From contig JBIICS010000031.1 in assembly GCA_044238735.1 (NCBI GenBank), forward strand, positions 1-24,683: a stretch of 24,683 nucleotides of DNA, read 5' to 3'. The translations under genes were made by a program, and so were the position numbers. The notes under the pieces are model-generated. The model saw only the letters and a list, made by a program, of their open reading frames with translations, searched no databases and was not told the DNA's origin. Shown here one piece after another: positions 1-7,071 of this stretch (position 1 is its first letter; each line of letters begins with the position of its first letter). This stretch comes from JBIICS01 sp044238735 (lineage in GTDB: Bacteria > Bacteroidota > Bacteroidia > UBA4408).

Positions 1-968
1 ATGGCCGCTGCAGTAACCCCATCAATAATGGCCTTTAAGGAGGGATGTTCTCCATATTTTTTGAAATAAGGAGCTGGTATTATTGTAAATAAGTAGCACG
101 GAATAAAGGTAGCCAGCGATGCGACTATAGCTCCAGATAAGCCATCAATTAATTAACCTATAAACCCAACCGTTATAATTATAGGACCGGGGGTTATCAT
201 GGCAACAGCCACTGCATCTAAAAACTGTTGTTCTTTAAGCCATTGGTATTCTTTTACAACTCCACCATATAAAAAGGGTACAATGGCTAAGCCGCTTCCA
301 AATACAAATGCACCGGCTTTAGTAAAAAACCAGGCTATTTTTGCCCATTTACTATTGAAAGTTAAATTACTAAGTATGCTTACAAGTGGCACAAATACAA
401 AGGGGGGTTCTATTTTTATTTTCGGAGGTGCTTTCACAAACATGTAAATTAAACCTGAGTATATAATTACCAGTATGTTTTCCTCTTTAAGATATAAGGT
501 TATCGATGCACTCAATAAAAAAAGGCATAACATAAACCAATTGGAGCCTATTGTCTTTATTGTGAGTTTATAACTACTTACTCCAATTATGCCAATTACA
601 GCCGCACCCACTCCGTAAAAAGCAGTTTGAATCCAGTTCATTCCTTGATACCTTATATAAACCCAGCCTAAAGCTAAAACCATTATAAATGAGGGAAGAA
701 CAAAGGCAATTCCGGCTAATGTTGCTCCAATTATACGATAATGTATATATCCGATATAAATAGCTAATTGAGCTGCTAAAGGGCCGGGAGCTAGTTGTGA
801 TAAAACCAAGCCTTGTTTGTAATCTTCTTAACTAATCCATTTTTTTTCTTCAACCAAATGTTGATGCATAGAGCTTACTAATGCAATTGGGCCACCAAAA
901 CCAGTGGTGCCCAGCTTAAGAAAGTATAGTACGAGTTGATTGATTGTATATGCTGGCTGATTAATCAC
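1..968 (-). pseudogene. chrA: Chromate transporter ChrA, interrupted by two in-frame stops and cut by the window edge
   Basis: ChrA (CHR family) is an inner-membrane chromate efflux protein. From a GTG at 968 the minus-strand frame reads an N-terminal CHR domain (KLGTTGFGGPIALV, then LSQLAPGPLAAQLAIYIGY) followed by a second CHR domain (FFTKAGAFVFGSGLAIVPF, MITPGPIIITVGFIG), so this is the long two-domain form. The frame is interrupted by TAA at 828-830, where the residues before and after (WIS, then EDYKQG) fit the family, and again by TAA at 153-155, inside the conserved GFIGY-type segment. Beyond the second stop the frame remains homologous (LIDGLSGAIVASLATFIP) to base 1. Both stops are one substitution from a sense codon; no frameshift is needed. 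Other genes here end with TAA, so recoding is unlikely. I infer a recent pseudogene; two base-call errors are the alternative. The gene continues left of the window. The GTG start is a choice; no promoter motif is evident upstream. Confidence 0.88.
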
Positions 969-1093
969 GTTTATTTATAATTGTATTAAAAATGGAAAGT
1001 GAGATTAGTAAAGTTTCTTATTATGCTTATTTTTATTTTATACGATTATTCTAAAGGCGCATTATAGGTTAAGTAAAAGCTTAATTTATTTTA

Positions 1094-1339
1094 CTATTGT
1101 GTAAATAACTTAACATCACCTAATAGCTGAATAAATACATCGCCATTCTCATAGATTAAGGGTTGAGTGTTCTTATCAGCAAATAATTCTTTAAGTTCAC
1201 TTTTGTATATCTCATTAATTACTTTGTTTAATATTAGAGACTTTGCTATTTCTTCGTTTTCTGCCAAGGCACTAAATAAAATACTGGAACCTTCGTTGTG
1301 AGGGGATTTTAATTTGTATATGTAAAGTTTGGTGTTCAT
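1094..1339 (-). CDS. Small hypothetical protein, 81 aa
   Basis: The ATG-initiated frame encodes MNTKLYIYKLKS..., a small soluble protein with no signal peptide, no membrane segment and no cysteines. It is rich in Leu, Lys, Glu and Ile, with a predicted helical centre (roughly residues 22-55) flanked by hydrophobic strand-like ends. I do not recognise the family. It sits alone between two broken genes, with about 125 bases to the chrA start and 43 to the aldo/keto reductase fragment, so it has no operon context. It has a normal start and coding-like composition, and no competing frame is better; the lack of recognisable homology keeps the confidence moderate. Confidence 0.5.
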   Translation of the reverse strand: MNTKLYIYKLKSPHNEGSSILFSALAENEEIAKSLILNKVINEIYKSELKELFADKNTQPLIYENGDVFIQLLGDVKLFTQ

Positions 1340-1382
1340 AGTATTATAGATGGTTAAATTTTTTTTATAATTAAAGTCTGGA

Positions 1383-1676
1383 TTAATTGTTTAGTGAAGA
1401 GAAGTATATTTCATGCCAGTCTTGTCTGTCGAGTTTGATCTCAACCGCAGAAGTTGCATTTTTAATTTTAGAAGCATTGTTGCTGCCAACAATAGGAAGG
1501 ACACCTAAATTAACAAGCCAAGCAATGGCAAGTTGTTCCTCATTTATTTCATATTTTTCAGCAATTCTATTTAATGTATTTCTAATATTAAAAGTTGAAT
1601 CATCATTCTTATCAATCAATCTGCCACCGGCTAAATGTAACCCTTCCCAAAAATAGGACATATAATTAAACGACAA
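1383..1676 (-). pseudogene. C-terminal fragment of a YdhF-type aldo/keto reductase
   Basis: Family members are NAD(P)H-dependent oxidoreductases of about 300 residues with a TIM barrel. Only the last ~85-90 residues are present here. The recognisable parts are LAGGRL (end of the cofactor-side loop), then EEQLAIAWLVNLGVLPIVGS and a final LDRQDWHEIY segment, which align by eye with the C-terminus of E. coli YdhF (AWVMR...PIIGS...TRQQWFRI). The N-terminal barrel, including the catalytic Tyr/Lys/His/Asp, is missing. The frame is closed upstream by TAA at 1683-1685, and the only initiators are TTG at 1676 or an internal ATG. Immediately upstream on the other strand is a transposase remnant (1694-1759), so the truncation probably reflects an old insertion or deletion. 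It is unlikely to be functional. Confidence 0.75.
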
Positions 1677-1693
1677 AAAAGTTTAATTTTAAT

Positions 1694-1759
1694 ATGTCAG
1701 CTATGAAAAAAACAAAACACAGTGAAGCACAGATTGTAAAGATGCTTCAAACAACTTAA
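1694..1759 (+). pseudogene. Remnant of an IS3-type transposase OrfA (N-terminus only)
   Basis: This plus-strand reading frame starts with ATG and encodes 21 residues, MSAMKKTKHSEAQIVKMLQ followed by TT, then TAA. It resembles the start of IS3-family OrfA proteins (M-K-[KR]-[ST]-[KR]-[FH]-[ST]-E-x-Q-I-V), the beginning of the helix-turn-helix that binds the IS end. No HTH second half, OrfB or DDE domain follows. An 8-bp inverted repeat (1748-1755 with 1770-1777) lies just after but is not convincing as an IS terminus. It lies 9 bases beyond the in-frame stop bounding the broken aldo/keto reductase. The match is short, hence moderate confidence. Confidence 0.5.
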
Positions 1760-1886
1760 TGATCAGGTTGTTGTTTGTCTATTTATTAGTTTAAATTTAT
1801 TAAACACTTCTTAAAAGATTAAAACCGATACCTGATTAAAATTATAAAAACTTCAATGAGTATAATCCGAAGTGGGTTCTTAACAC

Positions 1887-3170
1887 CTATAAAACTTTAA
1901 TTAAATAATAATTTTTCTTACCCTTTTGTGCCAGAATATAGCGGTTTTGTAATAAAGATTCGTTATTAATAACCTGATTAATATCGGAAATCTTATTTTT
2001 ATTAAGTGCAACTCCTCCGGCCTGTATCATCTTGCGGGCCTCACCTTTAGAGGGAAATACACTTGTTTTTTCTGCCAGTAAATCAATTACCGGTATCCCA
2101 GCGCCTAACTGATCTTTACTAATTTCGTATTGAGGAACGCCCTCGAAAACAGTTAAGATTAATTTTTCGTCTAGTGCTTTTAGTGCATCGGCAGTAGCAT
2201 TGCCAAATAAGATTTCGCTTGCATTAACGGCAGTATTATAATCTTCTTCAGAATGAACTCTAACGGTTACCTCTTTTGCAAGCGCTTTTTGGAGGGCTCT
2301 TAAATGAGGAGCTGAAGCATGTTCCGTTTCTAGGGCTTCAATTTCTTCTTTACCTTTTAAGCTAAAAATACGGATGTAATTCTTTACATCATCGTCTGAA
2401 GCATTTAACCAGAACTGATAGAAGGCATAGGGAGTAGTACGTTCTGCATCAAGCCATATATTTCCGGCTTCTGTTTTACCAAATTTAGTACCGTCGGCCT
2501 TTTTAATTAGAGGTGTAGTTAAAGCGTATGCTTCTCCACCCTCTTTTTTTCTTATTAATTCCGTACCGGTAACAATATTGCCCCATTGGTCGCTTCCTCC
2601 CAATTGTAGTTTTATATCTTTATTTTTCCAGAGATAATAAAAGTCGTATCCCTGAACCAATTGATAACTGAATTCGGTAAACGATAAGCCTGACTCAAGT
2701 CTTTTTTGAACAGAATCTTTGCTCATCATATAATTGACTGTAATGTGTTTACCTACATCTCTTATAAATTCAAGAAAACTAAAATTTTTAAACCAGTCGT
2801 AATTATTTACAATCTCTGCAGAAGACTCGCCGCAGTTAAAATCAAGAAATTTTTCGAGTTGTTTGCGTTGGCCGGCTAAATTGTGGTGCAATAATTCTTC
2901 GGATAATAAGTTACGTTCGGCACTTTTACCGCTCGGATCTCCAACCATTCCGGTAGCGCCACCCACCAATGCAATGGGTTTATGACCGGCCTTCTGAAAA
3001 TGAAGTAAGGTCATCACCTGAACTAAATTTCCTACACCTAACGAATCGGCGGTGGGGTCAAATCCTATATATCCTTTTACCAGTTCCTTATTTAGCAATT
3101 CTTCTGTACCGGGCATAATATCGTGTAACATGCCTCGCCACTTTAATTCTTCAACAAAGTTCTTTTTCAT
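1887..3170 (-). CDS. tyrS: Tyrosyl-tRNA synthetase with an altered HIGH signature
   Basis: This enzyme charges tRNA-Tyr with tyrosine using ATP. The 427-residue product is full length for bacterial TyrRS, starting at ATG (MKKNFVEELKWRGM). The Rossmann catalytic domain spans ~30-230, the anticodon-binding alpha domain ~245-350 and a C-terminal S4 RNA-binding domain ~358-427. Residues that match the tyrosine pocket of the Geobacillus enzyme are present at the same numbers: Tyr34, Asp78, Tyr169, Gln173 and Asp176. GSDQWGN (192-198) and the KMSKS equivalent KFGKT (229-233) are intact. The HIGH motif is not: DPTADSL is followed by GVGN (45-48), so His45, which stabilises the adenylation transition state, is Gly; Asn at 48 is a tolerated variant. 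The nucleotide reading (GGT GTA GGA AAT) is unambiguous. The gene is monocistronic, reads away from the SDR gene at 3272, and has a TAnnTTTG promoter ~20 bases upstream. Confidence 0.97.
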   Translation of the reverse strand: MKKNFVEELKWRGMLHDIMPGTEELLNKELVKGYIGFDPTADSLGVGNLVQVMTLLHFQKAGHKPIALVGGATGMVGDPSGKSAERNLLSEELLHHNLAGQRKQLEKFLDFNCGESSAEIVNNYDWFKNFSFLEFIRDVGKHITVNYMMSKDSVQKRLESGLSFTEFSYQLVQGYDFYYLWKNKDIKLQLGGSDQWGNIVTGTELIRKKEGGEAYALTTPLIKKADGTKFGKTEAGNIWLDAERTTPYAFYQFWLNASDDDVKNYIRIFSLKGKEEIEALETEHASAPHLRALQKALAKEVTVRVHSEEDYNTAVNASEILFGNATADALKALDEKLILTVFEGVPQYEISKDQLGAGIPVIDLLAEKTSVFPSKGEARKMIQAGGVALNKNKISDINQVINNESLLQNRYILAQKGKKNYYLIKVL

Positions 3171-3189
3171 TTTTTCTTTTATTGCTGCC

Positions 3190-3221
3190 CAAAGATAATT
3201 AATCCAAAGGGTTTAATAAAA
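3190..3221 (-). promoter_or_regulatory. Probable tyrS promoter (Bacteroidota type)
   Basis: Read on the minus strand, TATCTTTG at 3197-3190 matches the Bacteroidota -7 consensus TAnnTTTG exactly. A TTTT run at 3221-3218, separated by 20 bases, is a partial match to the -33 TTTG. The expected transcript leader to the tyrS ATG at 3170 is very short, about 10-15 bases. Confidence 0.5.
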
Positions 3222-3271
3222 GAATATTAATCCTTAAAAATAAGTCATTTTTGTTATTACCTTTACCTGAT

Positions 3272-4279
3272 ATGATAATTGTAACGGGCGGCACAGGTCT
3301 TTTGGGCTCTCATTTACTGGTAGCTCTTACCAGAAAGCATGAAAATGTATTATGCCTATACAGAAACTATTCTAAATTGAGTGAGGTTGAACGTGTTTTT
3401 TCTTATTATAACGAGTCTCAAAACTTTAAAAAAATTAAGTTTGAAGAGGTTGATTTAGATGATTATTTAGCATTAGAAAAATTTATCAATGAAGGGGATA
3501 CGGTTTATCATTGCGCTGCCATTATATCGTTTGATCCGCGAGAGGCCGATAAAATGATTTTTAATAATCATAATGCATCTTTAAATATTGTAAATGCCTG
3601 TTTAGATAAAAAAGTGTTTTGCTTATGCCACGTTAGTTCTGTAGCGGCCTTAGGTAAGGCTAAGGAGGGAGCGAAGATCAATGAAACTAATTATTGGAAA
3701 CCGGAAGAAAAAAATTCTAATTATGCATTAAGTAAATACCTAGCCGAAAACGAGGTTTGGCGAGGCATTGAGGAGGGTTTAAACGCTGTAATTGTAAATC
3801 CATCTGTTATTATTGGTGAGGGGTTTTGGTCGGGCGGTAGTGGTAATTTATTTACCAGTTCGTTTAAAAATAAAAACAGGTTTTATACAACCGGCATAAC
3901 CGGCTATGTGGATGTAAAAGATGTTGTAAATTCTATGCTATTATTGGTAGAAAACAAAAAGTTTGGTCAACGTTTTATTATAAGTAGCGAAGACCTTTCT
4001 TATAAACAAATTTTTACATTCATTAATAGAGCTTTAAACATCCCTGAACCTGTTATAAAGGCAGATAGCCTAATGTTAAATTTAGCCTGGAGGATTAATA
4101 GGGTATATTCATTTTTTTCCGGTAAAAAAGTTTATTTTTCAAAAGAAACAGCTCGTGCAGCTCAAGAGGTAACAGAATTCGATAACACAAAAATTTGCAA
4201 TCAACTGCAAGTAAAATTCCAACCCATAGAAATTACTATTAAAAGGGTGGGTGCTATTTTTCTAAGTGAACGAAATTAA
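3272..4279 (+). CDS. NAD(P)-dependent epimerase/dehydratase-like protein (extended SDR)
   Basis: The product is a cytoplasmic extended short-chain dehydrogenase/reductase of 335 residues. The N-terminal Rossmann motif is IIVTGGTGLLGSHL, giving TGxxGxxG. An acidic/NNxxG-type segment and SSVAALG follow, with the catalytic Ser near residue 122-123, and then NYALSKYLAE supplies the Tyr151-x3-Lys155 pair. The C-terminal half has the expected NPSVIIGEG and YVDVKDV motifs. These resemble dihydroflavonol-4-reductase-like and 3-beta-HSD-like members; the substrate cannot be deduced. I chose the ATG at 3272 because the Rossmann strand begins right there; a TTG seven codons upstream would add a non-conserved leader. 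A TACCTTTA at 3258-3265 resembles a -7 box and would make the mRNA nearly leaderless, but this is weak. The gene converges on the outer-membrane protein gene with 13 bases between stops and no clear terminator. Confidence 0.88.
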   Translation: MIIVTGGTGLLGSHLLVALTRKHENVLCLYRNYSKLSEVERVFSYYNESQNFKKIKFEEVDLDDYLALEKFINEGDTVYHCAAIISFDPREADKMIFNNHNASLNIVNACLDKKVFCLCHVSSVAALGKAKEGAKINETNYWKPEEKNSNYALSKYLAENEVWRGIEEGLNAVIVNPSVIIGEGFWSGGSGNLFTSSFKNKNRFYTTGITGYVDVKDVVNSMLLLVENKKFGQRFIISSEDLSYKQIFTFINRALNIPEPVIKADSLMLNLAWRINRVYSFFSGKKVYFSKETARAAQEVTEFDNTKICNQLQVKFQPIEITIKRVGAIFLSERN

Positions 4280-4292
4280 ACGGAATTTACTA

Positions 4293-5000
4293 TTAGGGCT
4301 TTATTTTTTTAATTATACCAAAACTTGCCGCAAATGAATTCCAATAGAGTTTAACAGGGGTATTGCTTAGGCTATTGAAAGACCTCATATGCTCCGGTGA
4401 TAAATAAAATCCAGTTGTGGAGTTAAGATTAAAGGCGAGTCCCAACCCTAAATTGAGGGATACATTAAATTTATTATATGCATTTTGTTCTTGCAAATCG
4501 TATTTTTTTATGTTGTTTTCGGAGGACTTAATAAATAAACTAGAGCGTTGACTCATTAATAATCCAAAATCAAAACCACCTTTTATAAAAAAATTAAATT
4601 TATCCTTAGTGTATGTATATTGCGCAATAAGTGGTATGCTTACATAGTAATAGTGTAAATCATATCGGCTATTTGTTGAATTAAAATTGTTTATCCTGTA
4701 TCCTCTGTCTGAAAACACAAGCCCACTGTTTAACATCAAATTTCGTGTTAATAAATACGAAGCATTAATTCGAGCAGCGTATGAATTCCTTATTGATTCG
4801 CTTGTGTCGCGGTAATTTTTAATAAATATAACACTATCCGGCGAAGTTAAACTTCGATACGACAAGTTTGGTGAAATTCCTACTCCTATAAAAAGCCGAT
4901 CTAAAAAAGTAGTTGTATCTTTTCTTACAGATGCTGAATCCTGGCAATAAACTTTAAAACAGCTAAGTATAATTAGTGAAATAATTAGAGTGGTTCTCAT
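4293..5000 (-). CDS. Small outer-membrane beta-barrel protein
   Basis: This 235-residue protein begins with a signal peptide (MRTTLIISLIILSCFKVYCQ, cleavage around residue 20). Alternating-hydrophobicity strands with aromatic girdles follow: SYLLTRNLMLNSGLVFSDRG, YYYVSIPLIAQYTYT, FNFFIKGGFDFGLLM, FNVSLNLGLGLAFNL and a last strand LYWNSFAASFGIIKKI. This pattern is typical of the PorT-like/outer-membrane beta-barrel families of Bacteroidota, about 8-10 strands. It is the last gene of the minus-strand run and starts 3 bases after the FISUMP lipoprotein gene, so the two are almost certainly co-transcribed. A structural or accessory outer-membrane role is likely; no specific function can be assigned. 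PorT itself (T9SS) is a possible relative but not supported by a specific motif. Confidence 0.75.
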   Translation of the reverse strand: MRTTLIISLIILSCFKVYCQDSASVRKDTTTFLDRLFIGVGISPNLSYRSLTSPDSVIFIKNYRDTSESIRNSYAARINASYLLTRNLMLNSGLVFSDRGYRINNFNSTNSRYDLHYYYVSIPLIAQYTYTKDKFNFFIKGGFDFGLLMSQRSSLFIKSSENNIKKYDLQEQNAYNKFNVSLNLGLGLAFNLNSTTGFYLSPEHMRSFNSLSNTPVKLYWNSFAASFGIIKKIKP

Positions 5001-5003
5001 TCT

Positions 5004-5735
5004 TTAATCTTTAATGCATCTGATGCTAAATCCATAATTTTTTGAGGCGAATGAACGAAACACTTTGGAATTTTTATAATCCATGTTTCGGTAAACCGCT
5101 TGATTATTGTCATTTTCGTATGAGGTAGTTGTCCACCAAAAGCCACTTGCTGATAAACCTGGGTTACCCCAACGTGCATCGGGAAGACGGCATCCACCAG
5201 CTAATGCTTTAAATCCACTTTCGTTAGTAGACCATACATCACTTTTACTTATCCAATGTAATGGCGATTCGATTTTTAACTTCTCTGCTGTATTACTGCC
5301 TCTCCAACCATATCGATCAGCGTCTTCAGGATTCATTTTAAGATACTTTTCTAATTCTTTCCATTCTTCGTCGGATGCTATGTGCCAACCCTTGGGAGCA
5401 AGTTTAGAAGTATCGTTAACAGCATACCAATTATACAAAAGACCCGGAGCATTTTGATTATCATCGTAAAGACAATATCCTGATTGATTTTTAGTCCATT
5501 TAGAGTTTGTTTGAGCATTTATAATATCCAAACCATTTCTAAATTTTTTAACTCTTAAATTTTCGGCCATCCACCATTTATTACCAATAAGTACGGTTTT
5601 GTATACGTTTCCTTCAACATCAATTATAGAGTCGTAAAGTACGGGCATTATTAATTCTGTTTTGTCTTTCTTACAACCTGTAGCAAAAATTATAAGTGAA
5701 ATACAGGTTATAATAATTTCTATGCTCCTTCTCAT
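5004..5735 (-). CDS. FISUMP-domain lipoprotein
   Basis: The 243-residue product has a lipoprotein signal (MRRSIEIIITCISLIIFATGC, lipid-accepting Cys21 followed by KKDK), so it should be anchored in the outer membrane. The rest is one FISUMP domain (Fibrobacter succinogenes major paralogous domain). It shows the diagnostic string of motifs: IDVEGNVYKTVLIGNKWWM, AENLRV, GLLYNWYAV, APKGWHIASDEEW, FKALAGGCR, FWWTTT and the terminal YGFSIRCIKD. These domains are common in surface lipoproteins of Fibrobacter and Bacteroidota, and their biochemical role is not established. The gene starts 3 bases after the stop of the T9SS substrate gene and is followed after 3 bases by the barrel protein, placing it firmly in the operon. 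Confidence 0.92.
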   Translation of the reverse strand: MRRSIEIIITCISLIIFATGCKKDKTELIMPVLYDSIIDVEGNVYKTVLIGNKWWMAENLRVKKFRNGLDIINAQTNSKWTKNQSGYCLYDDNQNAPGLLYNWYAVNDTSKLAPKGWHIASDEEWKELEKYLKMNPEDADRYGWRGSNTAEKLKIESPLHWISKSDVWSTNESGFKALAGGCRLPDARWGNPGLSASGFWWTTTSYENDNNQAVYRNMDYKNSKVFRSFASKNYGFSIRCIKD

Positions 5736-5738
5736 TAA

Positions 5739-7067
5739 TTAATTTTTTAAAAAAGATTTTACAACAACCTTGTTATTAAAGATGAATTTAAAATAATACA
5801 TGCCTGCAGGATAGTTAGTAAGGTCTTCGTTTAGTAAGATATTATTTTCGTTAGGATTTAGACTTTTGCTTAGTTGAAGAATACCAAAAGCATTATAGAG
5901 TTCATAGCTATTCTTTTCCTTTGAAGATGGAATTTGAATGTTAATATATCCCGAAGTTGGATTTGGATAAATTTCAAGATTAATTTCACTCGATAGTTCA
6001 GGACAAACTATAGATAAATCTCTGTCGCCACATAAACCAGGATAGCAGCATAAACTTGGGACATTATAATTTGCTTTAGCGTCAAAGTTACACGCATTTG
6101 GATCTGTACACCCCAATACCACTAGGTTTTTACAGGAATCGGAAATGGAGCACGAAAATTTTTCATCAAATTCTACATATCGCTTATCGGTACAGCCACA
6201 AGCTAAAGGATATTTTAAGTAAGGAGACACCTTAATAGATGGATTACTTTCATCGCCCGGCGCAAGATTGGCAACATACTTAACCGAAATAGGCGATGGT
6301 AAAGCAGGTTCCTCAATTTCTACATTTAAGTTAAATTTAATGCTGCTGCGTGTGGTTACCTGAGCAATAAGAACAATATTGGTATTTGTATCCGGACCCA
6401 TTACACCATTAGTTTGTTGTAAAATAAAATTACGGTTATTGAAAACTGAACGCGCTGCATTTGGACCGAATGCAGTGGTGTCATTTCCATTAAGGTCTTT
6501 AATACCGCTATCAAACCAGGTTGAGAAAGGAGTTGTGAGGGGTACAAATCCATCTTTAACTGTAAGCGGATCACCTGCTAGTGGATTATTATTAGTTAAT
6601 AAACCTTGCGCAACAGCAGAGCTCCCTCCGCCATTTTTAGTGCCACCAATAAATGAACCATCTGTGTCGTATAATTTAGGAACACCAAAATTTGTTTTGG
6701 TTGCTAAACCCAATGTAAGCCAGCTGTCTAATCCTAAAATTGGATTTCCCGGAAACCATCCTTTGTTTATTAGATACCCATAATTTGCTGTGGGTCTATC
6801 GTTATTGTTATAAAAGTTTGAATCGCTTTGAATAGTAAAGGGATGGGTTGCATCACCAAACAAATTTTTTAGTTTTGAGCCTTTAGCTAAATCAACATAA
6901 ATTCTATAAGTTGTAGATGCTTTAGGCAAAGAAACATTGTTTAATGTATCAGTAGCGTCTAATGAGTCTGAAATATAGTATGTTTCTACTATAACATTCT
7001 CAATCTGGCTAAATGATCTGGTTAGGAAAAATAAACTGATTAATATTGTAATGTATATTCTTTTCAT
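5739..7067 (-). CDS. T9SS-secreted protein: paralogous N-terminal domain, Cys-rich segment, sorting domain
   Basis: The start is the ATG at 7067 (MKRIYITILISLFFLTRSFS), giving 442 residues with a signal peptide of ~20; an in-frame upstream start would overlap the TBDR gene and add a non-signal leader. Residues ~22-275 are the most divergent copy of the domain shared by five proteins here (IENVIVETYYISD, TTYRIYVDLAKGSKL, LDSWLTLG, IVLIAQVTT). Residues ~290-355 hold ten cysteines, including GCTDPNACNFDAKANYN, a motif frequent in secreted Bacteroidota proteins. The last ~75 residues form a type A T9SS C-terminal domain (IYPNPTSGYINIQI ... YPAGMYYFKF ... VVVKSFLKN), so the protein should be exported across the outer membrane and attached or released. 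It starts 4 bases after the TBDR stop and ends 3 bases before the lipoprotein gene. Function unknown; the domain might bind a ligand presented to the adjacent receptor. Confidence 0.88.
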   Translation of the reverse strand: MKRIYITILISLFFLTRSFSQIENVIVETYYISDSLDATDTLNNVSLPKASTTYRIYVDLAKGSKLKNLFGDATHPFTIQSDSNFYNNNDRPTANYGYLINKGWFPGNPILGLDSWLTLGLATKTNFGVPKLYDTDGSFIGGTKNGGGSSAVAQGLLTNNNPLAGDPLTVKDGFVPLTTPFSTWFDSGIKDLNGNDTTAFGPNAARSVFNNRNFILQQTNGVMGPDTNTNIVLIAQVTTRSSIKFNLNVEIEEPALPSPISVKYVANLAPGDESNPSIKVSPYLKYPLACGCTDKRYVEFDEKFSCSISDSCKNLVVLGCTDPNACNFDAKANYNVPSLCCYPGLCGDRDLSIVCPELSSEINLEIYPNPTSGYINIQIPSSKEKNSYELYNAFGILQLSKSLNPNENNILLNEDLTNYPAGMYYFKFIFNNKVVVKSFLKN

Positions 7068-7071
7068 TTTC

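Noticed and set aside
153..830. TAA recoded as a sense codon, explaining the two stops in chrA
   Set aside because: Several other genes in the window end naturally at TAA, and the two positions would need different amino acids (likely Glu/Lys and Tyr), so decay or sequence error is simpler.
1748..1777. 8-bp inverted repeat CAAACAAC/GTTGTTTG as an IS end or a terminator
   Set aside because: It is AT-rich, has a 14-base loop and no T-tract, and the partner end of an IS is missing.
5107..5457. Long open frames opposite the FISUMP gene and opposite other large minus-strand genes (for example 6379-6783, 12374-12607, 16698-16916)
   Set aside because: They lie antisense to genes with strong family evidence, show no family motifs or signal peptides, and are composition shadows.
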